This document shows, piece by piece, positions 14,211-28,784 of a DNA stretch of 64,000 bases. The stretch covers positions 1,054,001 to 1,118,000 of the forward strand of contig CATQJD010000146.1 of NCBI GenBank assembly GCA_958298945.1, given 5' to 3'. The first letter of the stretch is position 1, and each line of letters opens with the position of its first letter. Both the position numbers and the translations under genes were made by a program. The stretch comes from Atherix ibis (taxonomy: Eukaryota; Arthropoda; Insecta; Diptera; Athericidae). Under the pieces are notes generated by a model that did no database searches, was not told the origin of the DNA, and was given only the letters and a program-made list of their open reading frames with translations.

Positions 14211-15190
14211 TTGAAGAGGACTATGAAGAAGTATATTTAAGAGGAATATGAAGTAGTATATTTAAGAGAAATATGAAGTAGTATATTTAAGAGGAATATG
14301 AAGTTGTATATTTAAGAGGAATATGAAGTATTATATTTAAGAGAATATAAAGAATTATATTTAAGAGGAATATGCAGTATTATATTTAAGACGAATATGA
14401 AGTAGTATATTTAAGAGGAATATGCAGTAGTATATTTAAGAGGAATATGACGTCGTATATTTAAGAGGAATATGAAGTAGTATATTTAAGAGAAATATGA
14501 AGTAGATAATAAGAGGAATATGAAGTAGTATATTTAAAAGGAATATGAAGTAGTATATTTAAGAGAAATATGAAGTTGTATATTTAAGAGAAATATGAAG
14601 TAGTATATTTAAGAGGAATATGAAGTAGTTTATATAAGAGGAATATGAAGTTGTATATTTAAAAGGAATATGCAGTAGTATATTTAAGAGGAATATTAAG
14701 TAGTATATTTAAGAGGAATATTAAGTAGTATATTTAAGAGGAATATGAAGTAGTATATTTAAGAGGAATATGCAGTAGTATATTTAAGAGAAATATGAAG
14801 TAGTGTATTTAAGAGGACTATGAAGTAGTATATTTAAGAGAAATATGAAGTAGTATATTTAAGAGGAATATGCAGTAGTATATTTAAGAGGAATATGAAG
14901 TAGTATATTTAAGAGGAATATGAAGTAATATATTTAAGAGAAATATGCAGTAGTATATTTAAGAGAAATATGAAGTAGTATAGTTAAGAGGAATAAAAAG
15001 TAGTATATTTAAGAGGAATATGCAGTAGTATATTAAAGAAGAATATTATTTATTATTTTTGAGAGGAATATTAAGTATTATATTTAAGAGGAATATGAAG
15101 TAGTATATTTAGGAGAATGTGAAGTAGTATATTTAAGAGGAATCTGCAGTATTATATTTAAGAGAAATTTGAAGTAGTATATTTAAGAGG

Positions 15191-16565
15191 AATATGCTGT
15201 AGTATATTTAAGAGGAATATGAAGTAGTATATTGAAGAGGAATATGAAGTAGTATATTTAAGAGGAATATGAAGTAGTATATTTAAGAGGAATATGACGT
15301 AGTATATTTAAGAGAAATATGAAGTAGTATATTTAAGAGAAATATGAAGTAGAATATTTAATAGGAATATGCAGTAGTATATTTAAGAGGAATATGAAGT
15401 AGTATATTTAAGAGGAATATGAAGTAGTATATTTAAGAGGAATATGCAGTAGTATATTTTAGAGGAATCTTAAGTATGACATTTAATATGAATATTAAGT
15501 ATTATATTTGAGAGTAATATGAAGTATTATATTTAAGAGGAACATGAAGTAGTATATTTAAGAGAAATATGAAGTAGAATATTTAAGAGGAATATGCAGT
15601 AGTATATTTAAGAGGAATATGCAGTAGTATATTTAAGAGGAATATTAAGTAGTATATTTAAGAGGAATATTAAGTAGTATATTTAAGTGGAATATGAAGT
15701 AGTATATTTAAGAGGAATATGCAGTAGTATATTTAAGAGAAATATGAAGTAGTGTATTTAAGAGGAATATGAAGTAGTATATTGAAGAGAAATATGAAGT
15801 AGTATATTTAAGAGGAATATGCAGTAGTATATTTAAGAGGAATATGAAGTAGTATATTGAAGAGGATTATGAAGTAGTATATTTAAGAGGAATATGAAGT
15901 AGTATATTTAAGAGGAATATGACGTAGTATATTTGAGAGAAATATGAAGTCGTATATTTAAGAGAAATATGAAGTAGAATATTTAATAGGAATATGCAGT
16001 AGTATATTTAAGAGGAATATGAAGTAGTATATTTAAGAGAAATTTGAAGTAGTATATTTAAGAGGAATATGCTGTAGTATATTTAAGAGGAATATGAAGT
16101 AGTATATTGAAGAGGAATATGAAGTAGTATATTTAAGAGGAATATGCTGTAGTATATTTAAGAGGAATATGAAGTAGTATATTGAAGAGGAATATGAAGT
16201 AGTATATTTAAGAGGAATATGAAGTAGTATATTTAAGAGGAATATGACGTAGTATATTTGAGAGAAATATGAAGTAGTATATTTAAGAGAAATATGAAGT
16301 AGAATATTTAATAGGAATATGCAGTAGTATATTTAAGAGGAATATGAAGTAGTATATTTAAGAGGAATATGAAGTAGTATATTTAAGAGGAATATGCAGT
16401 AGTATATTTTAGAGGAATCTTAAGTATGACATTTAAGATGAATATTAAGTATTATATTTAAGAGTAATATGAAGTATTATATTTAAGAGGAACATAAAGT
16501 AGTATATTTAAGAGAAATATGAAGTAGAATATTTAAGAGGAATATGCAGTAGTATATTTAAGAGG
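15191..16565. repeat. 950-bp direct duplication with a 75-bp local repeat
   Basis: About 15191-15615 recurs at 16141-16565 with a shift of exactly 950 bp (38 monomers). Markers are aatatgctgt at 15191 and 16141, and taagtatgac at 15471 and 16421. Inside it, the three-monomer group starting gctgtag at 16071 recurs at 16146, a 75-bp tandem duplication. The private taagtatgac variant is seen only in these two copies; other copies have taagtattac. Confidence 0.85.
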
Positions 16566-16611
16566 AATATGAAGTAGTATATTTAAGAGGAATATGAACT
16601 AGTATATTTAA

Positions 16612-19600
16612 GAGGAATATGACGTCGTATATTTAAGAGGAATATGAAGTAGTATATTTAAGAGAAATATGAAGTAGATAATAAGAGGAATATGAAGTAG
16701 TATATTTAAGAGGAATATGAAGTAGTATATTTAAGAGAAATATGAAGTTGTATATTTAAGAGAAATATGAAGTAGTATATTTAAGAGGAATATGAAGTAG
16801 TATATATAAGAGGAATATGAAGTTGTATATTTAAGAGGAATATGCAGTAGTATATTTAAGAGGAATATTAAGTAGTATATTTAAGAGGAATATTAAGTAG
16901 TATATTTAAGAGGAATATGAAGTAGTATATTTAAGAGGAATATGAAGTAATATATTTAAGAGAAATATGCAGTAGTATATTTAAGAGAAATATGAAGTAG
17001 TATAATTAAGAGAAATAAAAAGTAGTATATTTAAGAGGAATATGCAGTAGTATATTTAAGAATAATATTATTTATTATATTTGAGAGGAATATTAAGTAT
17101 TATATTTAAGAGGAATATGAAGTAGTATATTTAAGAGAATGTGAAGTAGTATATTTAAGAGGAATCTGCAGTATTATATTTAAGAGAAATTTGAAGTAGT
17201 ATATTTAAGAGGAATATGCTGTAGTATATTTAAGAGGAATATGAAGAAGTATATTGAAGAGAAATATGGAGTAATATATTTAAGAGGAATATGTAGTAGT
17301 ATATTTAAGAGAAATATGAAGTAGTATATTTAAGAGCAATTTGAAGTAGTATATTGAAGGGAAATATGAAGTAGTATATTTAAGAGGAATATGCAGTAGT
17401 ATATTTAAGAGAAATATGAAGTAGTATATTTAAGAGGAATATGAAGTAATATATTTAAGAGGAATATGCAGTAGTATATTTAAGAGGAATATGAAGTAGT
17501 ATATTTAAGAGGAATATGAAGTAGTATATTTAAGAGGAATATGAAGTAGTATATTTAAGAGGAATATGACGTAGTATATTTGAGAGAAATATGAAGTAGT
17601 ATATTTAAGAGAAATATGAAGTAGAATATTTAATAGGAATATGCAGTAGTATATTTAAGAGGAATATGAAGTAGTATATTTAAGAGGAATATGAAGTAGT
17701 ATATTTAAGAGGAATATGCAGTAGTATATTTTAGAGGAATCTTCAGTATTACATTTAAGATGAATATTAAGTATTATATTTAAGAGTAATATGAAGTATT
17801 ATATTTAAGAGAAATATGCAGTAGTATATTTAAGAAGAATATGAAGTAGTATATTTAAGAGAAATATGAAGTAGTATATTTAAGAGGAATATGCAGTAGT
17901 ATATTTAAGAGGAATATGAAGTAGTATATTTAAGATCAATATGAAGTAGTATATTTAAGAGGAATATGAAGTAGTATATTTAAGAGGAATATGAAGTAGT
18001 AAATTTAAGAGAAATAATAAGTGGTATATTAAAGAGGAATATGCAGTAGTATATTTAAGAGGAATATGAAGTATTATATTTATGAGGAATATGGAGTATT
18101 ATATTTAAGAGGAATATGCAGTAGTATATTTATGAGGAATATGAAGTATTAAATTTAAGAGGAAAATGAAGTAGTATATTTAAGAGAAATATGAAGTAGT
18201 ATAGTTAAGAGGAATATGCAGTAGTATATTTAAGAGGAATATGACGTTGTATATTTAAGAGGAATATGAAGTAGTATATTTAAGAGAAATATGAAGTAGA
18301 ATATTTAAGAGGAATATGCAGTAGTATATTTAAGAGGAATATTAAGTAGTATATTTAAGAGGAATATGAACTAGTATATTTAAAAGGAAAATGCAGTAGT
18401 ATATATAAGAGGAATATGAAGTAATATATTTAAGAGGCATATGAAGTAGTATATTTAAGAGGAATATGCAGTAGTATATTTAAGAGGAATATGAAGTAGT
18501 ATATGTAAGAGGAATATGCAGTAGTACATTTCAGAGGAATATTAAGTATTATATTTAAGAGGAATGTTAAGTATTATATATAAGAGGAACATGCAGTAGT
18601 TACATATATGTAAAAGAAATATGAAGTAGTATATTTAAGAGGAATATGAAGTAGTATATTTAAGAGGAATATGAAGTAGTATATTTAAGAGGAATATGAA
18701 GTAGTATATTAAGAGAAATATGAAGTAGTATATTTAAGAGGAATATGCAGTAGTATATTTAAGAGGCATATGAAGTAAAATATTTAATAGAAATAATAAG
18801 TAGTATATTAAAGAGGAACATGCAGTAGTATATTTAAGAGAAATATGAAGTATTATATTTAAGAGGAATATGGAGTATTATATTTAAGAGGAATATGCAG
18901 TAGTATATTTATGAGGAATATGAAGTATAATATTTAAGTGGAATATGAATTAGTATATTTAAGGGGAATATGAAGTAGTATATTGAAGAGGACTATGAAG
19001 TAGTATATTTAAGAGGAATTTGAAGTAGTATATTTAAGAGAAATATGAAGTAGTATATTTAAGAGGAATATGAAGTTGTATATTTAAGAGGAATATGAAG
19101 TATTATATTTAAGAGAATATGAAGAATTATATTTAAGAGTAATATGCAGTATTATATTTAAGAGGAATATTAAGTATTATATTTAAGAGGAATATTAAGT
19201 ATTATATTTAAGACGAATATGAAGTAGTATATTTAAGAGGAATATGCAGTAGTATATTTAAGAGGAATATGACGTCGTATATTTAAGAGGAATATGAAGT
19301 AGTATATTTAAGAGAAATATGAAGTAGTATATATAAGAGGAATATGCAGTAGTATATTTAAGAGGAATATGAAGTAGTATATTTAAGAGAAATATGAAGT
19401 AATATATTTAAAAGGAATATGCAGTAGTATATTAAAGAGGAATATGCAGTAGTATATTTAAGAGGCATATGAAGTAGTATATTTAATAGAAATAATAAGT
19501 AGTATATTAAAGAGGAACATGCAGTAGTATATTTAAGAGGAATATGAAGTATTATATTTAAGAGGAATATGGAGTATTATATTTAAGAGGAATATGCAGT

Positions 19601-21330
19601 AGTATATTTATGAGGAATATGAAGTATAATATTTAAGAGGAATATGAAGTAGTATATTTAAGGGGAATATGAAGTAGTATAGTTAAGAGGAATATGCAGT
19701 AGTATATTTAAGAGGAATATGACGTTGTATATTTAAGAGGAATATGAAGTAGTATATTTAAGAGAAATATGAAGTAGAATATTTAAGAGGAATATGCAGT
19801 AGTATATTTAAGAGGAATATGAAGTAGTATATTTAAGAGGAATATGAACTAGTATATTTAAGAGGAAAATGCAGTAGTATATATAAGAGGAATATGAAGT
19901 AGTATATTTAAGAGGAATATGAAGTAGTATATTTAAGAGGTATATGAAGTAATATATTTAAGAGGCATATGAAGTAGTATATTTAAGAGGAATATGCAGT
20001 AGTATATTTAAGAGGAATATGAAGTAGTATATGTAAGAGGAATATGCAGTAGTACATTTCAGAGTAATATTAAGTATTATATTTAAGAGGAATGTTAAGT
20101 ATTATATTTAAGAGGAACATGCAGTAGTTACATATATGTAAAAGAAATATGAAGTAGTATATTTAAGAGGAATATGAAGTAGTATATTTAAGAGGAATAT
20201 GAAGTAGTATATTTAAGAGGAATATGAAGTAGTATATTAAGAGAAATATGAAGTAGTATATTTAAGAGGAATATGCAGTAGTATATTTAAGAGGAATATG
20301 AAGTAGTATATATAAGAGAAATATGAAGTAGTTTATTTAAGAGGAATATGCAGTAGTATATTTAAGAGGAATATGCAGTAGTATATTTAAGAGGCATATG
20401 AAGTAGTATATTTAATAGAAATAATAAGTAGTATATTAAAGAGGAACATGCAGTAGTATATTTAAGAGGAATATGAAGTATTATATTTAAGAGGAATATG
20501 GAGTATTATATTTAAGAGGAATATGCAGTAGTATATTTATGAGGAATATGAAGTATAATATTTAAGTGGAATATGAATTAGTATATTTAAGGGGAATATG
20601 AAGTAGTATATTGAAGAGGACTATGAAGTAGTATATTTAAGAGGAATTTGAAGTAGTATATTTAAGAGAAATATGAAGTAGTATATTTAAGAGGAATATG
20701 AAGTTGTATATTTAAGAGGAATATGAAGTATTATATTTAAGAGAATATGAAGAATTATATTTAAGAGGAATATGCAGTATTATATTTAAGAGGAATATTA
20801 AGTATTATATTTAAGAGGAATATTAAGTATTATATTTAAGACGAATATAAAGTAGTATATTTAAGAGGAATATGCAGTAGAATATTTAAGAGGAATATGA
20901 CGTCGTATATTTAAGAGGAATATGAAGTAGTATATTTAAGAGAAATATGAAGTAGATAATAAGATGAATATGAAGTAGTATATTTAAGAGGAATATGAAG
21001 TAGTATATTTAAGAGAAATATGAAGTTGTCTATTTAAGTGAAATATGAAGTAGTATATTTAAGAGGAATATGAAGTAGTATATATAAGAGGAATATGAAG
21101 TTGTATATTTAAGAGGAATATGCAGTAGTATATTTATGAGGAATATGACGTATTATATTTAAGAGGAAAATGAAGTAGTATATTTAAGAGAAATATGAAG
21201 TAGTATAGTTAAGAGGAATATGGAGTTGTATATTTAAGAGGAATATGAAGTATTATATTTAAGAGAATATGAAGTAGTATATTTAGGAGAAATATGCAGT
21301 ATTATATTTAAGAGGAATATTAAGAATTAT
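16612..21330. repeat. Family A block, source of later 7-12 kb duplications
   Basis: This has A-family diagnostics, namely atgttaag and aacatgcag before the palindromic units at 18600 and 20128. Much of it recurs downstream. tatgtagtag at 17290 returns 7051 bp later, the palindromes at 18600 and 20128 return 8005 bp later (26605, 28133) and again 4235 bp beyond that. The part after about 20800 leads into family B, and that transition is repeated 12.2 kb downstream. A 24-bp unit (tattaagagaaat) follows each palindrome at a similar distance, near 18708 and 20237. Confidence 0.85.
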
Positions 21331-23771
21331 ATTTAAGAGGAATATTAAGTATTATATTTTAGAGGAATATGAAGTAGTATATTTAAGAGAAATATGAAGT
21401 AGTATATTTAAGAGGAATATGAAGTAGTATATTTAAGAGGAATATGAAGTAGTACATTTAAGAGGAATATGAAGTAGTATATTTGAGAGAAATATGAAGT
21501 AGTATATTTAAGAGAAATATGCAGAAGTATATTTAAGAGGAATAAGAAGTAGTATATATAAGAGGAATATGAACTTGTATATTTAAGAGGAATATGCAGT
21601 AGTATATTTAAGAGGAATATTAAGTAGTATATTTAAGAGGAATATTAAGTAGTATATTTAAGAGGAATATGAAGTAGTATATTTAAGAGGAATATGAAGT
21701 ACTATATTTAAGAGGCATATGCAGAACTATATTTAAGAGGCATATGCAGTAGTATATTTAAGAGAAATATTAAGTATTATATATAAGAGGAATATTAAGT
21801 ATTATATTTAAGAGGAATATGCAGTAGTTACATATATGTAAAAGAAATATGAAGTAGTATATTTAAGAGGAATATGAAGTAGTATATTTAAGAGGAATAT
21901 TAAGTAGTATATTTAAGAGGAATATGAAGTAGTATAATTAAGAGGAATATGAAGTAGTATATTTAAGAGGAATATGCAGTAGTATATTTAAGAGGAATAT
22001 GAAGTAGTATATTTAAGAGGAATATGCAGTAGTATATTTAAGAGGAATATGCAGTAGTATATTTAAGAGGAATATGAAGTAGTATATTTAAGAGGAATAT
22101 GCAATAGTATATTTAAGAGGAATATGAGGTAGTATATTTAAGATCAATATGAAGTAGTATACATAAGAGGAATATGAAGTATTATATTTAAGAGGAATAT
22201 GAAGTAGTATATTTAATAGAAATAATAAGTAGTATATTAAAGAGGAATATGCAGTAGTATATTTAAGAGGAATATTAAGTATTATATTAAAGAGGAATAT
22301 TAAGTATTATATTTAAGAGGAATATGTAGCAGTTACATATATGTAAAAGAAATATGAAGTAGTATATTTAAGAGGAAAATGAAGTAGTATATTTAAGAGG
22401 AATATGAAGTAGTATATTTAAGAGGAATATGAAGTAGTATATTTAAGAGGAATATGAAGTAGTATATTTAAGAGGAATATGAAGCAGTATATTTAAGAGG
22501 AATATGAAGTAGAATAGTTAAGAGGAATATGGAGTTGTATATTTAAGAGGAATATTAAGTATTATATTTAAGAGGAATATGCAGTAGTTACATATATGTA
22601 AAAGAAATATGAAGTAGTATATTTAAGAGGAATATGAAGTAGTATATTTAAGAGGAATATGAAGTAGTATATTTAAGAGGAATATGAAGTAGTATAATTA
22701 AGAGGAATATGAAGTAGTATATTTAAGAGGAATATGCAGTAGTATATTTAAGAGGAATATGAAGTAGTATATTTAAGAGAAATATGAAGTAGTATATTTA
22801 AGAGGAATATGCAGTAGTATATTTAAGAGGAATATGCAGTAGTATATTTAAGAGGAATATGAAGTAGTATATTTAAGAGGAATATGCAATAGTATATTTA
22901 AGAGGAATATGAGGTAGTATATTTAAGATCAATATGAAGTAGTATACATAAGAGGAATATGAAGTATTATATTTAAGAGGAATATGAAGTAGTATATTTA
23001 ATAGAAATAATAAGTAGTATATTAAAGAGGAATATGCAGTAGTATATTTAAGAGGAATATTAAGTATTATATTAAAGAGGAATATAAAGTATTATATTTA
23101 AGAGGAATATGTAGCAGTTACATATATGTAAAAGAAATATGAAGTAGTATATTTAAGAGGAATATGCAGTCGTATATTTAAGAGGAATATGAAATTTTAT
23201 ATTTAAGGGGAATATGGAGTATTATATTTAAGAGGAATATGCAGTAGTATATTTATGAGGAATATGAAGTATTATATTTAAGAGGAAAATGAAGTAGTAT
23301 ATTTAAGAGAAATATTAAGTAGAATAGTTAAGAGGAATATGGAGTTGTATATTTAAGAGGAATATTAAGTATTATATTTAAGAGGAATATGCAGTAGTTA
23401 CATATATGTAAAAGAAATATGAAGTAGTATATTTAAGAGGAATATGAAGTAGTATATTTAAGAGGAATATGAAGTAGTATATTTAAGAGGAATATGAAGT
23501 AGTATAATTAAGAGGAATATGAAGTAGTATATTTAAGAGGAATATGCAGTAGTATATTTAAGAGGAATATGAAGTAGTATATTTAAGAGAAATATGAAGT
23601 AGTATATTTAAGAGGAATATGCAGTAGTATATTTAAGAGGAATATGCAGTAGTATTAAGAGGAATATGAAGTAGTATATTTAAGAGGAATATGCAATAGT
23701 ATATTTAAGAGGAATATGAGGTAGTATATTTAAGATCAATATGAAGTAGTATACATAAGAGGAATATGAAG
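21331..23771. repeat. Family B block embedded between family A blocks
   Basis: Five palindromic units are packed at 21828, 22333, 22588, 23118 and 23398. Each is preceded by aatattaag or aatataaag and aatatgcag or aatatgtagcag, not by the A-family atgttaag/aacatgcag. The block matches about 33520-35880: palindromes 21828, 22333 and 22588 pair with 34025, 34530 and 34785 (shift 12197), then 23118 and 23398 pair with 35215 and 35495 (shift 12097, four fewer monomers in the later copy). It ends abruptly near 23758-23775, where the B phrase tatacataagagg is followed by A-type gttgtatatttaagagaaat. Confidence 0.87.
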
Positions 23772-26700
23772 TTGTATATTTAAGAGAAATATGAAGTTGT
23801 ATATTTAAGAGAAATATGAAGTAGTATATTTAAGAGGAATATGAAGTAGTATATATAAGAGGAATATGAAGTTGTATATTTAAGAGGAATATGCAGTAGT
23901 ATATTTAAGAGGAATATTAAGTAGTATATTTAAGAGGAATATTAAGTAGTATATTTAAGAGGAATATGAAGTAGTATATTTAAGAGGAATATGAAGTAAT
24001 ATATTTAAGAGAAATATGCAGTAGTATATTTAAGAGAAATATGAAGTAGTATAATTAAGAGGAATAAAAAGTAGTATATTTAAGAGGAATATGCAGTAGT
24101 ATATTTAAGAATAATATTATTTATTATATTTGAGAGGAATATTAAGTAAGTTATATTTAAGAGGAATATGAAGTAGTATATTTAAGAGAATGTGAAGTAG
24201 TATATTTAAGAGGAATCTGCAGTATTATATTTAAGAGAAATTTGAAGTAGTATATTTAAGAGGAATATGCTGTAGTATATTTAAGAGGAATATGAAGTAG
24301 TATATTGAAGAGAAATATGGAGTAATATATTTAAGAGGAATATGTAGTAGTATATTTAAGAGAAATATGAAGTAGTATATTTAAGAGCAATTTGAAGTAG
24401 TATATTGAAGGGAAATATGAAATAGTATATTTAAGAGGAATATGCAGTAGTATATTTAAGAGAAATATGAAGTAGTATATTTAAGAGGAATATGAAGTAA
24501 TATATTTAAGAGGAATATGCAGTAGTATATTTAAGAGGAATATGAAGTAGTATATTTAAGAGGAATATGAAGTATTATATTTAAGAGAAATATGCAGTAG
24601 TATATTTAAGGGGAATATGAAGTAGTATAGTTAAGAGGAATTTGAAGTAGTATATTGAAGGGAAATATGAAGTAGTATATTTAAGAGGAATATGAAGTAA
24701 TATATTTAAGAGGAATATGCAGTAGTATATTTAAGAGGAATATGCAGTAGTATATTTAAGAGGAATATGAAGTAGTATAATTAAGAGGAATATGACGTAG
24801 TATATTTGAGAGAAATATGAAGTAGTATATTTAAGAGAAATATGAAGTAGAATATTTAAAAGGAATATGCAGTAGTATATTTTAGAGGAATCTTCAGTAT
24901 TACATTTAAGATGAATATTAAGTATTATATTTAAGAGTAATATGAAGTATTATATTTAAGAGAAATATGCAGTAGTATATTTAAGAAGAATATGAAGTAG
25001 TATATTTAAGAGAAATATGAAGTAGTATATTTAAGAGGAATATGCAGTAGTATATTTAAGAGGAATATGAAGTAGTATATTTAAGATCAATATGAAGTAG
25101 TATATTTAAGAGGAATATGAAGTAGTATATTTAAGAGGAATATGAAGTAGTAAATTTAAGAGAAATAATAAGTGGTATATTAAAGAGGAATATGCAGTAG
25201 TATATTTAAGAGGAATATGAAGTATTATATTTATGAGGAATATGGAGTATTATATTTAAGAGGAATATGCAGTAGTATATTTATGAGGAATATGAAGTAT
25301 TAAATTTAAGAGGAAAATGAAGTAGTATATTTAAGAGAAATATGAAGTAGTATAGTTAAGAGGAATATGGAGTTGTATATTTAAGAGGAATATGAAGTAT
25401 TATATTTAAGAGAATATGAAGTAGTATATTTAGGAGGAATATGAACTAGTATATTTAAGAGGAAAATGCAGTAGTATATATAAGAGGAATATGAAGTAGT
25501 ATATTTAAGAGGAATATGAAGTAGTATATTTAAGAGGTATATGAACTAATATATTTAAGAGGCATATGAAGTAGTATATTTAAAAGGAATATGCAGTAGT
25601 ATATTTAAGAGGAATATGAAGTAGTATATGTAAGAGGAATATGCAGTAGTACATTTCAGAGGAATATTAAGTATTATATTTAAGAGGAATGTTAAGTATT
25701 ATATTTAAGAGGAACATGCAGTAGTTACATATATGTAAAAGAAATATGAAGTAGTATATTTAAGAGGAATATGAAGTAGTATATTTAAGAGGAATATGAA
25801 GTAGTATATTTAAGAGGAATATGAAGTAGTATATTTAAGAGAAATATGAAGTAGTATATATAAGAGGAATATGCAGTAGTATATTTAAGAGGAATATGAA
25901 GTAGTATATTTAAGAGAAATATGAAGTAATATATTTAAGAGGAATATGCAGTAGTATATTTAAGAGGAATATGCAGTAGTATATTTAAGAGGCATATGAA
26001 GTAGTATATTTAATAGAAATAATAAGTAGTATATTAAAGAGGAACATGCAGTAGTATATTTAAGAGGAATATGAAGTATTATATTTAAGAGGACTATGGA
26101 GTATTATATTTAAGAGGAATATGCAGTAGTATATTTATGAGGAATATGAAGTATAATATTTAAGAGGAATATGAAGTAGTATATTTAAGGGGAATATGAA
26201 GTAGTATAGTTAAGAGGAATATGCAGTAGTATATTTAAGAGGAATATGACGTTGTATATTTAAGAGGAATATGAAGTAGTATATTTAAGAGAAATATGAA
26301 GTAGAATATTTAAGAGGAATATGCAGTAGTATATTTAAGAGGAATATTAAGTAGTATATTTAAGAGGAATATGAACTAGTATATTTAAGAGGAAAATGCA
26401 GTAGTATATATAAGAGGAATATGAAGTAATATATTTAAGAGGCATATGAAGTAGTATATTTAAGAGGAATATGCAGTAGTATATTTAAGAGGAATATGAA
26501 GTAGTATATGTAAGAGGAATATGCAGTAGTACATTTCAGAGGAATATTAAGTATTATATTTAAGAGGAATGTTAAGTATTATATTTAAGAGGAACATGCA
26601 GTAGTTACATATATGTAAAAGAAATATGAAGTAGTATATTTAAGAGGAATATGAAGTAGTATATTTAAGAGGAATATGAAGTAGTATATTTAAGAGGAAT

Positions 26701-28784
26701 ATGAAGTAGTATATTAAGAGAAATATGAAGTAGTATATTTAAGAGGAATATGCAGTAGTATATTTAAGAGGCATATGAAGTAAAATATTTAATAGAAATA
26801 ATAAGTAGTATATTAAAGAGGAACATGCAGTAGTATATTTAAGAGAAATATGAAGTATTATATTTAAGAGGAATATGGAGTATTATATTTAAGAGGAATA
26901 TGCAGTAATATATTTATGAGGAATATGAAGTATAATATTTAAGTGGAATATGAATTAGTATATTTAAGGGGAATATGAAGTAGTATATTGAAGAGGACTA
27001 TGAAGTAGTATATTTAAGAGGAATTTGAAGTAGTATATTTAAGAGAAATATGAAGTAGTATATTTAAGAGGAATATGAAGTTGTATATTTAAGAGGAATA
27101 TGAAGTATTATATTTAAGAGAATATGAAGAATTATATTTAAGAGTAATATGCAGTATTATATTTAAGAGGAATATTAAGTATTATATTTAAGAGGAATAT
27201 TAAGTATTATATTTAAGACGAATATGAAGTAGTATATTTAAGAGGAATATGCAGTAGTATATTTAAGAGGAATATGACGTCGTATATTTAAGAGGAATAT
27301 GAAGTAGTATATTTAAGAGAAATATGAAGTAGTATATATAAGAGGAATATGCAGTAGTATATTTAAGAGGAATATGAAGTAGTATATTTAAGAGAAATAT
27401 GAAGTAATATATTTAAAAGGAATATGCAGTAGTATATTAAAGAGGAATATGCAGTAGTATATTTAAGAGGCATATGAAGTAGTATATTTAATAGAAATAA
27501 TAAGTAGTATATTAAAGAGGAACATGCAGTAGTATATTTAAGAGGAATATGAAGTATTATATTTAAGAGGAATATGGAGTATTATATTTAAGAGGAATAT
27601 GCAGTAGTATATTTATGAGGAATATGAAGTATAATATTTAAGAGGAATATGAAGTAGTATATTTAAGGGGAATATGAAGTAGTATAGTTAAGAGGAATAT
27701 GCAGTAGTATATTTAAGAGGAATATGACGTTGTATATTTAAGAGGAATATGAAGTAGTATATTTAAGAGAAATATGAAGTAGAATATTTAAGAGGAATAT
27801 GCAGTAGTATATTTAAGAGGAATATGAAGTAGTATATTTAAGAGGAATATGAACTAGTATATTTAAGAGGAAAATGCAGTAGTATATATAAGAGGAATAT
27901 GAAGTAGTATATTTAAGAGGAATATGAAGTAGTATATTTAAGAGGTATATGAAGTAATATATTTAAGGGGAATATGAAGTAGTATATTTAAGAGGAATAT
28001 GCAGTAGTATATTTAAGAGGAATATGAAGTAGTATATGTAAGAGGAATATGCAGTAGTACATTTCAGAGTAATATTAAGTATTATATTTAAGAGGAATGT
28101 TAAGTATTATATTTAAGAGGAACATGCAGTAGTTACATATATGTAAAAGAAATATGAAGTAGTATATTTAAGAGGAATATGAAGTAGTATATTTAAGAGG
28201 AATATGAAGTAGTATATTAAGAGAAATATGAAGTAGTATATTTAAGAGGAATATGCAGTAGTATATTTAAGAGGAATATGAAGTAGTATATATAAGAGAA
28301 ATATGAAGTAGTATATTTAAGAGGAATATGCAGTAGTATATTTAAGAGGAATATGCAGTAGTATATTTAAGAGGCATATGAAGTAGTATATTTAATAGAA
28401 ATAATAAGTAGTATATTAAAGAGGAACATGCAGTAGTATATTTAAGAGGAATATGAAGTATTATATTTAAGAGGAATATGGAGTATTATATTTAAGAGGA
28501 ATATGCAGTAGTATATTTATGAGGAATATGAAGTATAATATTTAAGTGGAATATGAATTAGTATATTTAAGGGGAATATGAAGTAGTATATTGAAGAGGA
28601 CTATGAAGTAGTATATTTAAGAGGAATTTGAAGTAGTATATTTAAGAGAAATATGAAGTAGTATATTTAAGAGGAATATGAAGTTGTATATTTAAGAGGA
28701 ATATGAAGTATTATATTTAAGAGAATATGAAGAATTATATTTAAGAGGAATATGCAGTATTATATTTAAGAGGAATATTAAGTA
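23772..28784. repeat. Second copy of the family A block, including first 4235-bp unit
   Basis: After the B to A junction, sequence like 16.72 kb resumes (shift 7051 at tatgtagtag, 17290 and 24341). Palindromic units are at 25725, 26605 and 28133; the first two are 880 bp apart (35 monomers plus 5). From about 24550 to 28784 the block is the first of two 4235-bp tandem units. Its end is a hybrid monomer near 28775-28785 joining 20.8-kb-type sequence (aagaggaatattaag) to 24.55-kb-type sequence. Confidence 0.88.

Larger units (their letters stand above)
12387..16611. repeat. Family A mosaic of partial units and local duplications
   Basis: The block opens like a 3476-bp unit (aaaatgaag at 12387, then ggagttg) but soon breaks into partial duplications. 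Palindromic units lie at 12797 and 13727; from 13741 to 18599 there is none, the longest gap in the window. Segments typical of the 8.7-9.3 kb part of unit 3 appear shuffled and shortened, with repeated attgaagaggaat and gctgtag monomers. There is no gene content. It reads as a record of successive unequal exchanges. Confidence 0.8.
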
